Assembly (NCBI GenBank): GCA_030220185.1 | Contig: JASPKZ010009687.1 | Location: 62,001 to 126,000 of the forward strand | Source: Diploptera punctata | Taxonomy: Eukaryota > Arthropoda > Insecta > Blattodea > Blaberidae | Direction of reading: 5' to 3' | DNA: 64,000 nt | In this document: piece after piece, positions 43,190 through 52,700 of the stretch | Layout: each line of letters begins with the position of its first letter | How positions within the stretch are numbered: position 1 is the first letter of the stretch | Program-made: the position numbers and the translations under genes | Notes under the pieces: generated by a model | Told to the model about the DNA's origin: nothing | The model's database searches: none | Seen by the model: only the letters and a program-made list of their open reading frames with translations

Positions 43190-43630
43190 CAGGGAGGAAA
43201 ACCATTTTGTTTTTTTCATTATTGCTAACTAACCAGTATATTATCCAGCAGTAAACTGGCTTTCACAGCAGTAAACATCGCACTTCAGGCACAAAATAAT
43301 TAAAGAAACCAGTCTGGAAAATACTGGATGTAAATTATTCAATATTTTAACTCTGATAACCGACTGGTTCTTCATTGAATGAATATGAGCCACGTATGCC
43401 TGTGTATTCCAGACTTTTCAACAGTAAAAATGCACATTTGTTTCTAATAGTTATGAACTACCTCCAAATTTAAATACAACAAAGGACTTAAAATATTTTA
43501 TCGTGATTTTTTGTCTCAGTTATTTAATTTTTACATTTTTTGTTCATTCAATTCTATTTGTAAATTCTGAAGCCTGTTAAACTGAGATCCGTTAAACAGA
43601 GATTTTGCTGTATAATTATTTTTCCTACAT
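43190..43630. other. Spacer, no gene seen
   Basis: AT-rich intron sequence. Nothing is recognisable apart from an AT microsatellite that follows at 43634-43668. Confidence 0.35.
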
Positions 43631-43633
43631 TAT

Positions 43634-43668
<35 letters not shown>
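43634..43668. repeat. (TA)n microsatellite
   Basis: 35 bases of TA repeat. A second, longer run is at 44120-44166. Confidence 0.85.
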
Positions 43669-43670
<2 letters not shown>

Positions 43671-43794
43671 CACCCGGGATGATGCCCAAAGATTACCATC
43701 TGCATGGAAAACTGCTCTAGCTGCCCCCACTATGTCATCCCCAGAACAGCGAAGAAGATATGAAGAAAACCTCGGTTCAGCAACATGGAGTGTG

Positions 43795-43955
43795 GTCAAT
43801 GCTTGGATGGTGTACGGCTTCTGAAATGGACCACACTGCAAACTGAAGGTGTTTAATTACATAAGAACTAAACCTAGGATGGGTGTATGGCTTCGGAAAT
43901 GGACCACAGCGAAAACTCTATGTGTCTAATTATATAAGACCTAAACCCATGACTC
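43795..43955 (+). repeat. Short diverged tandem repeat
   Basis: GGTGTACGGCTTCTGAAATG with the following ~70 bases recurs immediately as GGTGTATGGCTTCGGAAATG. Both end in ACATAAGAACTAAACC or a variant. The two units are about 80% alike. Confidence 0.6.
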
Positions 43956-44118
43956 AAACTTATCATTTATTGATAATGACATGTGGGATCATGCCGAAAC
44001 ATAAGAATCAGTGGCCAGAGGCCAAACTTGAATCCATAATGCGGAAAACCCAAGAAAACTTTTTTTATATATATATATATGGAATGATAAAAATAAATGC
44101 GTGGACGGGATTCGAACC

Positions 44119-44119
<1 letters not shown>

Positions 44120-44166
<47 letters not shown>
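44120..44166. repeat. (TA)n microsatellite
   Basis: 47 bases of TA repeat that interrupt a third copy of the 1.5-kb tRNA-like foldback (44080-44122) and abut a Tc1-type insertion. Confidence 0.85.
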
Positions 44167-44169
<3 letters not shown>

Positions 44170-44749
44170 GGTTCCCACAAATGCTCTTTCGGGTTTCGAA
44201 CACGTGTAACTTGCTTTTAAATAAACTTACAAACATGAAACTAATACTAATGGAAAGAGAAACTCGAAAAGTTTTGGTGACAGTACCTTACAGAGTTCAA
44301 GGTGAGCTCAGTTGGTAACATGACACAGATCAAACCTGTAGTCCATTTCCGCTCAGGAATGTTGTAGCATATCATGGTCAACTGTTTCGATGGCTGCTGT
44401 GATGCATCCTCTTAGATCAAGGACGGTCTGTGGAAGAGGTGGCTTATACACAAGATCTTTGACGTAACCCCACAAAAAGCAGACAAGGGGTGTGAGGTCT
44501 TTTTGAACAACAATAACAGATTGATGAACATGATAATTGAGAACACAGACACGCTTGCCTATCCTCTATACCAGGCATTTTCTCACTTTCAACAATACAC
44601 AATAATTATATGTCATTGTTGCCAACTGTGATACTATAACCAAAACTTTTTGAGTTTCTCTTTCCATTAATACTAGTTTCATGTTTGTAAGTTTATTTAA
44701 CACAAGTTACACGTGTTCAAAACCCGAAAGAGCATTTGTGGAAACCCTG
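44167..44749 (-). mobile_element. Tc1/mariner-superfamily remnant with long TIRs
   Basis: 583 bp. Inverted arms of about 120 bp (44167-44290 and 44630-44749; CACGGTTCCCACAAATGC with GCATTTGTGGAAACCCTG) lie between TA sites. The interior minus strand reads DLTPLVCFLWGYVKDLVYK, PPLPQTVLDLRGCITAAI and ETVDHDMLQ (about 44320-44495), the C-terminal part of a Tc1-type transposase. The usual Asp of PCDFFLWGYVK is replaced (LVCFLWGYVK). The N-terminal part is deleted. Confidence 0.85.
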
Positions 44750-44754
44750 TATAT

Positions 44755-45180
44755 AATGGGTTCTTGTTGTTATATTATATGGATGTGAAAAGAAACATGG
44801 TCTGTTACTTTAAGGGAGGAGGAAATATTATGAGTTTTAGATATTAAATGCTTAGCAAAATTTTTGGACCAAAAAGAGGCAAAATTACAGGTAAATGGAA
44901 ATAACTACAAGCAAGCTACATGATCGTTATGAAGAACCAGATGTAATAACAATAGTTAAATCTCATAGACATGTGGCACAAAATAGGGAATGAAAGAGAA
45001 ACATGGAAACTTATTTTAAGAAAATGCCCAGCAGGTAGGCAAAGATCATCTGGGAGAATAATATTTACTGTGATTTGAAGGAGGTGAATTACGTGGAAAA
45101 TCATTGCAAACATTAACTGAGGATAGCAATATATGGAGAGCTTATATCTGCAGTGTCAGACTGCAAAAGGCAGGAAACTT
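44755..45180 (+). pseudogene. Old RTE-like LINE 3' fragment
   Basis: Forward strand shows degraded LYGCE (TTATATGGATGTGAA), GRQR-SSGRI and the DYVENHC region. All frames are broken. It is an older copy of the RTE-like tail. Confidence 0.6.
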
Positions 45181-45409
45181 GTAGGAAAGTCATAGGGAAA
45201 GTGGCCAATAGAATGAGATTCTACTGAGTGCTTTCCCTCTCATTTAACCATGTTTCCTCTTCAATTGACTGCTGCTACAAAAATAATGTCTTTTTACATT
45301 TTCCAGTCATTCGCTGTATAGTAGGAGTATAACATATACAGGTAAATTAGGGAATTATGTTTGTAGTTGCAGTCATTGGACAGGAAACATGGTTAAACGA
45401 GAAAGAAAA

Positions 45410-45490
45410 CATCCAGTAGATTGAGATGGGAGAATAATATTAACCATGATTTTAGGGAGGTAATTTGTGCAGGGAATAATTTTAAAATAT
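45410..45490 (+). pseudogene. Short RTE-like tail fragment
   Basis: GATGGGAGAATAATATTAACCATGATTTTAGGGAGGTAAT reads RWENNINHDFREV, the end of the RTE-like protein. It is cut by the next tRNA-like unit. Confidence 0.55.
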
Positions 45491-45830
45491 TATATTTGAA
45501 GAGAAAAATGTTAAATCAATAATAAAAGCAGTCAATAGAAGCCTACTGGCTTTATAAAGTAGTGTTAAATTCCCAATAAATGTCTTCTTAACTAAGAAGA
45601 TAGAAGCAAAGGCTTCAAAGCATTTGGCGTGAAGGAATTACAACGTATATAAGAGAAAAATTTGCATCTAGATCGCAACTCGCCTCGGTAGCTCAGTTGA
45701 TAGAGCATTTGGCCTGGCAAGCCAAAGGTCCTGGGTTCGTGTCTCGGTCTAGGTGAACATTTTTCTCTTCAAATATAATTTATCCTTCAGTGAGAAGTGT
45801 TAAATTAATAATAAAAACAGTGAAAAATAT
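45486..45830 (+). repeat. tRNA-like repeat unit, plus orientation
   Basis: Single complete unit of the 305-bp family, with a TATATTTGAAGAGAAAAA start, the ATTCCCAATAAATGTCTTCT block, the tRNA-like core (45683-45755) and the terminal block CTTCAGTGAGAAGTGTTAAA. That terminal block is also found just upstream of the DALRD3 exon at 15176. Confidence 0.85.
45683..45755 (+). tRNA. tRNA-like unit, anticodon GGC
   Basis: GCCTCGGTAGCTCAGTTGAT, anticodon stem TTGGC/GCCAA with loop CTGGCAA, T-arm CTGGGTTCGTGTCTCGG (B box A to T change). U33 is present. It is likely a repeat component and not a tRNA gene. Confidence 0.4.
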
Positions 45831-45834
45831 TAGT

Positions 45835-46475
45835 TCAGGGATATAGTTGTATCTCTGTTTTTGAGAATGCTGGTCAGTTAATATTATATATTTTTTTTAT
45901 TTTATGATATTTTTTGACTGATGCAGGGGAAAAAGAAGTCCATACTGCCTTAAACTTTGTGATTTTAAATAATGAAATAATGATAGTAATTAATAATTTG
46001 GGATGTATACAGACAGAGACGTTCAGACTTGCCGACAATGGGGTGAAACACAAATGTGTGTATGAGACGGCAGTGATTCAGCTTGGCTGAAAGCATCTGT
46101 CAACATGAGTTACTTTGCAATTCAAGTTAAACGCACTCGCACAGTCTGTGTTACCAATGACAGAGGTAAGTACTTGAATGTATAAATAAAAATAAAACAT
46201 TCCCACCTGTAATTGAGAAGTGGCATAAACAGCACGACTCATGTCGCACCGTATGGATGAACAGACACAGATGGATAGTGATGATGTTTGAGAGGGACGG
46301 CAACCTATTACTACTTGAGGATGTTATGATGTTTTTTTTTTTGTACTTGTCTGTACACAAATAATATTTAATTATGTGCTTGTCAGGTTCTTCCAACAGT
46401 GTGCTACAAAATGTAGCGGGAGTTGGACTCAATAGTTTAAATAAAAATTATATTTTTGATCTGTTACCACTTCCC
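45835..46475. other. Spacer with a possible unrelated first exon
   Basis: On the + strand ATG at 46105 opens MSYFAIQVKRTRTVCVTNDR and meets a perfect donor GAG|GTAAGT at 46166. There is no recognisable homolog and no acceptor partner, so this is only a candidate. The rest is AT-rich. Confidence 0.2.
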
Positions 46476-46985
46476 GTGGCTGAATTAAAATACCTAGGAA
46501 CAATAATTACAAATAAGAATGAGGTTGTAGAAAAAAAATTAAACATAGGCTCAATTCTGAAAATGCATGTTATTATACATTACAGAGACTCATGTCGTCC
46601 CAACTTCTCTAAAAAAAAAAGTTAAACTGAAAATATGTAAAACTGTTATACTATATGGGTATTAAACATGGACTTTTATTTTAAGGGAGGAGAAAATATT
46701 ATGAGAATAAAGTTCTTAGAAACATTTTTAGATCAAAGAGAGATGAACAGATTGACAAATGAAACAAATACTTTATGATCTTTATGGCAAACATATAATA
46801 AGAACAGTGAAGTCTTGTATATTGCAATGAGCAGGACATGTGGCACAAATGTAGAATGAAAAAGAGACTGGAAACTCTTTGTTGGAAAACCAGAGAGAAA
46901 GCACCCAGTAGGTGGCCAAGAATAAGGTGGGAGAATAATATTAATCATGAATTGAGGGTGGTAATTTATACAGGGGATGATAGGA
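46475..46985 (+). pseudogene. Old RTE-like LINE 3' fragment
   Basis: Reads VAELKYLGTIITNKNEV, then broken copies of the YG-ETW, GHVAQM and RWENNINHELR regions. 10-15% diverged with many indels. Confidence 0.7.
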
Positions 46986-47300
46986 GCACAGAACTACGGG
47001 ACTTGTGCTGGTTTAGGTCTCCATGGGGAAAGAAATTTTCTCATGGAATTTCAACGGATATGGGATCAGTGCCCCCAGTTATCGTGAGGCATTTGAGTGG
47101 CTACAATAAGTAGTGGCTCCAGGTTGAGAAAACTAGCTATAATAGCTGGGGGACCCAACATGCTGACCACATGTCACCCCTACATTTGCTGGATGATCAT
47201 CTATCTCTGTGATGAACACATGTGGATGTGAGGCCAGCAGCCGGTTGGAAGGCCAAGGGCCTTCTAGGTCTGTCGTGCCATGGAGTAAGTTAGTTACCTC
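46985..47300 (+). repeat. SINE-like repeat, opposite orientation to 27.7/30.0 kb
   Basis: CTCCATGGGGAAAGAAATTT and GACCACATGTCACC..CTGGATGATCATCTA are complements of blocks at 30010-30030 and 27680-27720. Confidence 0.55.
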
Positions 47301-47556
47301 TTCTGTATTTAAAGTTGCTGGTCCCTTGGTTGGTTGGATGACAGACAGGTGGGTGGATGGATGAATGAATGATGAATGGAGTGAGTGTGTAATGTGTGTT
47401 CTTTAACAGCTAAAGTCATTAGCATTGCAATTCAAATCTGGTCGTGAAGGGGCCGACAGATTTTAGTGAGAGGCCTTGTTTTTTATATTATTAAGTTCTT
47501 TGACATGTTGTGTATAAAAGATAAAGGATTACACAGTTTAGTTTCCTTCCACTCAG

Positions 47557-47623
47557 GATTTCTACACTCTGAAAATTTCAGCAATTCCAGCCAGATTTGA
47601 AGATACAAATGTCGGAATCACAG
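47557..47623 (+). CDS. Dalrd3: Possible short DALRD3 exon
   Basis: Acceptor TTTCCTTCCACTCAG ends at 47556 and donor CAG|GTGATG is at 47624. The 67 bases read DFYTLKISAIPARFEDTNVG and leave in phase 1, exactly what the exon at 47745 needs. The vertebrate protein has a V-A-x-I-KFE segment a short way before GTFVMYNC, and SAIPARFE could be its counterpart. The entry phase (0) does not fit the exit phase (2) of the 15176 exon, so at least one exon would still be missing between them. It may be chance. Confidence 0.35.
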
Positions 47624-47744
47624 GTGATGAGCACTAGTTCTTCAGGATGGATGTGTAATCAGACAGAATGGATAGAGAGACAGACAGATTGACTGGTCAG
47701 TAGATGGGTAGAATGTATTTGATGAGAGTAGTTTTGTGTTGCAG

Positions 47745-47872
47745 GAGGTGTGTTTGTGCTGTACAACTGTTCCAGAATCTCAACATTGCTCAACCAGTTC
47801 CAACACAAACTGAACACAGGTTATTATCCCCCACCACCATGCCATCTGGACTTCACAACACTAACTAAACAG
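47745..47872 (+). CDS. Dalrd3: DALRD3 exon (start of DALR domain)
   Basis: TTTTGTGTTGCAG ends at 47744 and donor CAG|GTATAC is at 47873. It enters in phase 1 and leaves in phase 0. It reads GVFVLYNCSRISTLLNQFQH, then GYYPPPP and LDFTTLTKQ. This corresponds to the GTFVMYNCARLATLFE...LDFSLL stretch of DALRD3, the first helices of the DALR anticodon-binding domain. YNC-R and the helix pattern are the strongest family signals in the window. Confidence 0.75.
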
Positions 47873-48690
47873 GTATACTTGTCATCAATAAAACATGACA
47901 GTTGATTCATTGATAAAAAAACATTTGTCGAAATATTAAAAAACTCCATGTAATTATTTATTTTTCTTCCTTTGCCTCTATAGACCTCTGTCTCCTTTAT
48001 AACAACTATCCATTCTTCTTTGTTCATTGTATTTAGTCACTTCCTTTTAATCTTCAGTTTTAAAACCTTCCTTATCCCTGTCCAACATCTTAGTTTCTGT
48101 CTTCCAACCTTTCTTCTTTGTTCAGGTTTCCTTTCCAAAATCCTTCTTAGTGTTGTTTTTTTGTTCCATGTCCTGCCCACTCCATTCTAAAAATATCTCC
48201 AATCAAGGGTCTATTACACAAAAGTGTGATTTAACTGTTGAGCAACAGCAAGGTTTAAATCAATTCCCACTGCATAGAAGTAGGAGATTTAATTTTTATT
48301 TTCTTATTAAGTAGGAGATCTTATTTAAATCTTATTTTACCAATTATTTTTAAATATTATTGAATTTTAATAACATTTGGACTAAATTTTTTACAAAAAT
48401 GTGGAAAAAAAATATATACAATGCATTACATTTGTTGTGTAAAATATAAAGAATTTATTACAATATTTTTTTTTTAATGTGAGTTATTAAAATGCATTAT
48501 CTAGGCCCTACTTTGGACAGTCCTGTCCTATTAGAACCATGAATTTTACTGAGTCTGTTACTTGTTTCATAGCAGCTGTTTGTGTTTGAATGTCAAACTC
48601 AAGCAACAAGCAATTTAAAAATATAAAATGAGCAAACCTTTGGATCACACTGATAAACTTAGTCAAAACACACTCAATTCAAATATAATA
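47873..48690. other. Intron, no gene seen
   Basis: A CT-rich stretch at 47950-48190 may be the antisense of an old LINE 3' region. AT-rich sequence without domains follows. Confidence 0.35.
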
Positions 48691-48694
48691 TGTC

Positions 48695-48905
48695 CACCAC
48701 TGTGGTCTCGAGGTAGCGTGCTGCCTTGTCACACAGCGGACCTGGATTCAATCCCTGGTCAGGACAAGTTCCCTGGGTGATATTTTTTTCCCTGGGTTTT
48801 TTCTTCACCTGTAAGATAAATGTCAGGAAATTTTAAGGCCCAAACGGTCCCCAAATAGCATCTGGCTATCATTATCAACATTAACATATTCATTAAGTTT
48901 AAGGA
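48695..48905 (+). mobile_element. tRNA-derived SINE copy
   Basis: TGGTCTCGAGGTAGCGTGCT (box A region), GGATTCAATCCCTGGT (box B, one change), then CACCTGTAAGATAAATGTCA and CCCAAACGGTCCCC as in the 63.4-kb copy. Confidence 0.75.
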
Positions 48906-48929
48906 AAATATGCAGCTCTGTTATTAGAG

Positions 48930-49165
48930 AAGACTATGAAATTGAACCTATAAACCTCTGGATAAGTGATAGAGGACTAAATTGGAACGATCACATAGAT
49001 AGAATGGAGAACAGTAGATTAGTGAAGAGAGTACATGACTGAACACCTCAGCAGGAAAGGCCATTATGAAGACGATAACTACGATAGAAGGACGTTCACC
49101 ATAACCCGGACCTGAAGTGAATGAACATGCAACAAGCTGCCAGCTTTCATGCATAGAAGAATAAG
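48930..49165 (+). pseudogene. LINE 3' tail, decayed
   Basis: Reads RGLNWNDHIDRMENSRLVKR before a stop and ends in AGAAGAATAAGAAGAAGAAG. It resembles the tails at 3.5 and 12.2 kb. Confidence 0.55.
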
Positions 49166-49734
49166 AAGAAGAAGATTAAGTTTAGGATTAATGCATCATT
49201 ACTATCATCACCTATCATTAGAGATCCGTGAAATATGCGAATTGTGATAATGCGAAATGCTCTAATTCTGTCATTTTCTTGTACCATTTCTTAAATCCAC
49301 TTTTCATAATCTCATAAAAAGCATTTATGAATTGCGAAATCCTACGATAATGCAAAATAATGCCTAAATTAAAATTTTTCCACGAATTCCAGAGATTTTT
49401 TTTGTTCTATTGGCAAAATTTTCATAATGCATTTTTTAAAACACTGTTTTCGGATTTAATCTTCTTTTTAACTGCCATATCTGCTTCCTCCATGCACTCT
49501 TGAAAAGGGAAATGGTTGCAACACAGTTCACAACATAGAGATAATATTTTCTGTCCTTCTCATGCTCAAATATGGACTCTCCATAGATTTTAAGTTCTAT
49601 GGCCAATATGAATTCCAAGAAATAATGAATTATATTAATGTGTAAGATAAGTTTTTTCCCCCCCTAAATTTTTGCAGACATAATTATCAATTTTATATCA
49701 ATCATTATTAAGTAATGGTAAACATTTCTTCCAC

Positions 49735-50095
49735 TTACTTGTGTTTTGCACTCTTTTAACTTTACTATCTAACCTCTCTTGGTTAACTCTTGTTTTTTTC
49801 GACCCCAATGCTATTAGGACATCCGAGGGCTAGGGAGTCTTTCCTTTTTTCCATTTCTTCTTTCCTTTATTTTCTTTTCTTCTCCAGAAAAGCCTGACCA
49901 GAGGCTATAAGATGGCAGCCCCATAACTGGTCTTGCCTTCCTTTGGCCAGCAACCAATCGAAGGTACTATTATTATGCTTTCAAGTCTTATACGAGAATT
50001 TCCCGGACACTGGGCCGTCCTATGAAACGCTGGAGGGAAAATTTTCTATAGGATCATAACAGGCCTTGGCCTAATACTTGGAAGGAAGAAGAAGA
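49735..50095. pseudogene. Rearranged LINE fragment
   Basis: 49735-49980 is the antisense of the part seen at 55378-55620 (GACCCCAATGCTATTAGGAC, AAGATGGCAGCCCCATAACT). At about 49983 the strand switches and the sense 3' end follows (GGCCGTCCTATGAAACGCTG to CTAATACTTGGAAGGAAGAA). An inversion or template switch during insertion explains it. Confidence 0.7.
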
Positions 50096-50146
50096 ATAAG
50101 AAGAAAACAGCCAAGATATGACATAACATCGGTTGATGAGAGGCTA

Positions 50147-50179
50147 TTGATGATGGAGATATAGCTCCAAAACTGCAGT
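50147..50179 (+). ncRNA. Hammerhead core, inactivated
   Basis: Same subfamily as 50453-50485, with UUGAUGA for CUGANGA, CAAAAC for CGAAAC and GUG for GUA at the cleavage site. Any of these should stop cleavage. Stem II GGAG/CUCC is intact. Confidence 0.6.
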
Positions 50180-50357
50180 GTAGAAGAAAATTATTAATTT
50201 AACTCTTAAATTAAACCTCATATGTTTTTTTTTTCCCTGTGAAAGTTAAATAAGTAATGGTATTTATTTAACTTTCACAGGGAAAGAACACTATGAGGTT
50301 TAATTTAAGAATTAAATTAATGTTTTTATTACCTCACCTCATATCCTTTTTCTTCTA

Positions 50358-50390
50358 TACTGCAGTTTCGGAGCTTATCTCCATCGTCAG
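50358..50390 (-). ncRNA. Hammerhead ribozyme core (subfamily 2), minus
   Basis: Minus strand identical to 50453-50485: CUGACGA (50384-50390), stem II GGAG/CUCC, GAAAC, UGCA, GUA (50358-50360), then UAG pairing with CUA. Confidence 0.8.
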
Positions 50391-50452
50391 TAGCCTCTGG
50401 TCGACTGGTGTTATGGCCAAGAAACGACATAACACCGGTCGACCAGAGGCTA

Positions 50453-50485
50453 CTGACGATGGAGATAAGCTCCGAAACTGCAGTA
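50453..50485 (+). ncRNA. Hammerhead ribozyme core (subfamily 2), plus
   Basis: CUGACGA (50453-50459), U, stem II GGAG-AUAAG-CUCC (50461-50473), GAAAC (50474-50478), UGCA, cleavage triplet GUA (50483-50485). Stem I begins CUA/UAG. Stem III ACUGCAGU is self-complementary. All conserved bases are present. Confidence 0.8.
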
Positions 50486-50496
50486 TAGAAGAATAA

Positions 50497-50975
50497 ATAA
50501 TAGTTTTAAAAAACTAAAACAGCACGCTTTATTAGAAAACCGAACTCAAAAATGAAAATAATTTTAATTTCCAACACGCTTGCGATAAATTTAAAGTGAT
50601 CAACAAAAACATCATCTCCAACACATATAGAATAAAACTAGAATTATCAACAAAAAGAAAATAATTTTACTATCAAAAGCGTGGGGTGCTCTATATCAAT
50701 TAATATATTTGATAATAAACAGATATTGGTAAAAGTAAAGTCTCTAAGAAGAACATGTAAAAATCATAAAAAGCACCCCACGCTTTTGATGGTAAAATTG
50801 TTTTCTTTTTGTTGATAATTCTAATTTTATTCTATATGTGTTGGAGATGATTTTTTTGTTGACCACTTTATTTTATCCCAAGCGTATTGGAAATTAAAAT
50901 TATTTTAATTTTTTAGTTTTCTAATAAAGCGTGTTCTTTTAGTTTTTTAAAACTATTATTTATTTTTTATTTTTT
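50497..50975. repeat. Foldback, ~195-bp arms
   Basis: 50497-50690 and 50775-50970 are inverted copies (e.g. TTTTAAAAAACTAAAACAGC with its complement; AAGCGTGGGGTGC at 50678 with GCACCCCACGCTT at 50770). The spacer of ~85 bp is unrelated. It directly abuts the ribozyme pair and probably belongs to the same element. Confidence 0.85.
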
Positions 50976-51071
50976 AGTTTTAATATTTTACAGAATAAGA
51001 TAAAAATGTAAATATCTTTAAATTCGATACTATTGTAGTATGAGCTAAAAGTAATACTCTTCTATAAAAAA

Positions 51072-51172
51072 AACCCCTCCCAGCCGGATTTGAACCAGCG
51101 ACGTATGGATTACTGAAATTACATACCACTAAGAGTTCACTGCTCTACCAACTGAACTCTTACAACGATTGA
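51072..51172 (-). tRNA. tRNA-like sequence with long middle
   Basis: Minus strand: AGAGTTCAGTTGGTAGAGCA (box A), a middle of ~35 bases longer than a normal anticodon arm plus variable loop, then GCTGGTTCAAATCCGGC (box B/T-arm). Either a tRNA with an intron that I cannot fold, or a SINE head. A C-rich end (CCCCTCCCAGCC) is on the acceptor side. Confidence 0.35.
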
Positions 51173-51204
51173 CTAAAAACTCGACAAGTCCGCAACCTAT
51201 TATA

Positions 51205-51730
51205 CCAGTTTTCATTTTTTTTGATTTTCGGATGATTCTGGCCAGGTTTTTAGAAACAAAATATGAAATTATTGTATTGTCACGGGTCCTCTACACGTAT
51301 ACAAAGTTTCAAGTCGATCCAATGTTTCTAAGTGGGTGAAAATCGTGTTTGAAAGATTCCGTTACATTGATAGAAAAACACTTTTTTTGATTTTCTGATG
51401 ATTATGGCCAGGATTTTAGAAAATAAATATGAAATTATTGTATTGTCACGGGTCCTCTACAAGTATACAAAGTTTCAAGTCGATCCAATGTTTCTAAGTG
51501 GGTGAAAATCACGTTGAAAGATTCTGTTACATTTATACAAAACACACGTTTTTTGATTTTCTGATGATTATGGCCAGGATTTTAGAAAATAAATATGAAA
51601 TTATTGTATTGTCACGGGTCCTCTACAAGTATACAAAGTTTTCAAGTCGATCCGATGATTTTAAGTGGTGTGAAAATCGCGTTGAAAGATTCCGTTACAT
51701 AGATAGATAGATAGATATATAGATAGATAC
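51205..51730. repeat. Tandem repeat, 166-bp period, with GATA tail
   Basis: GATTTTC-GATGATT-TGGCCA begins at 51223, 51389 and 51555. Each unit has GTCACGGGTCCTCTACA and AAGTCGATCC-ATG-TT. The array ends in ATAGATAGATAGATA. There is no credible protein; forward frames across it are coincidental. Confidence 0.88.
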
Positions 51731-52150
51731 AGGTCAAGCTAATATAAAGCGTGTAAAAAGGATATGAGGTGAGGTAATAAAAACATTTATTTAATTCTTA
51801 AAGTAATGGTATGTTCAAATCTGAAGAAAACATTTCTTTAAGTATAAGCAGTAACCTGACGAATTTGAATAAGCCAACAATGGACAATGAGTAATTATAT
51901 CATATTGATAAATATTATTTTTTCCAATTTAATTAAAACAATTTAATTACATAAACATTTTTTCTATTGGATTACATACATACATGGATTTTTAACAAAT
52001 GTAACAAAACAAATACTGAACAACAATGATCATGCACAATTTTAATTCCTCCTCTTTCCCCCTTCAAACTTTGTTTCAATCAACAGATACATGTGAAATT
52101 TATACCTTAGTCAATATGTGTTTTACTTAAGTCTCAAGTAATTTTCATTA
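51731..52150. other. AT-rich spacer
   Basis: GGATATGAGGTGAGGTAATA at 51759 is a Penelope-type end motif, also seen in complement at 50325 and 24640. Nothing else recognised. Confidence 0.4.
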
Positions 52151-52189
52151 TCATTTGTTTTTTGTTTTTTTTTTTTAAATTTCTACCTA

Positions 52190-52552
52190 TTGTCATGCCA
52201 AACCAAGTTTATCAGCCACAAGTAGGCACACAAATTCAGCAGTGAAAGTTTTTTTGTAAATGATAAAGAAATATTGATGTGTTGGTACTATGACAAAAGA
52301 CTAGAATATGAAAGAAAGGACACATTGCTAAAACATATAGCTAGTGAAAATCACAAAAACGCTAAGAATAAGAAGACATCAATGAAGCGCCAGTTATCTG
52401 TTGAAGGGTCATTTTTACAGGCTAAAAAAGCAAAAGAAGACAACAGAGTTCATTGTTGACACTACGGAGGCATTTTTGGGTGCAGGAATTTCTGTGGAAA
52501 AGTTAGATCATCCCAAGATGAGAGAATGGTTGGGCAAATATATAAAGGCATA
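52190..52552 (+). pseudogene. hAT/CGGBP1-like remnant
   Basis: Reads NDKEILMCWYYDKRLEYER, TLLKHIASENHKNAKNKK (zinc-finger His spacing), then after a frameshift FIVDTTEAFLGAGISVEKLD and HPKMREWLGKYI. This is the BED-like N-terminus plus the D-x-x-EAF-x-x-x-I-x-L-EK-DH motif of hAT/CGGBP1-like proteins. Cut at 52553 by an RTE fragment. No terminal repeats seen. Confidence 0.7.
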
Positions 52553-52700
52553 AGTTTTCTATACATCCCTATTCTGAGCTAATGTTTTCTAATAATCCCC
52601 TGTATAATCTACTTCACTCAATTCATGGTTAATGTTATTCTCCCATTTCATCTTGGCCTACCTACTGGGTGTTTTCCTTCTGGTGTTCCTATAAAAAACT
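52553..52700 (-). mobile_element. RTE-like LINE 3' fragment, short
   Basis: TAAGTTTTCTATACATCCCT, TGTATAATCTACTTCACTCA and TCTTGGCCTACCTACTGGGT are the antisense of the RTE-like tail. Only about 50 codons remain. Confidence 0.7.

Larger units (their letters stand above)
50205..50500. mobile_element. Inverted Penelope-type ends with two ribozymes
   Basis: Outer small inverted repeat 50206-50310 (TTAAATTAAACCTCATA... and complement), then a ~66-bp perfect inverted repeat (50350-50415 with 50429-50494) around GGCCAAGAAACGA. Each arm holds a hammerhead core. The ACCTCACCTCATATCC motif is shared with 24639 and 51760. Confidence 0.8.

Noticed and set aside
46105..46165. Short exon-like reading with a perfect donor
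   Set aside because: There is no partner acceptor, no homolog and no phase link to DALRD3. Too little support for a gene call.
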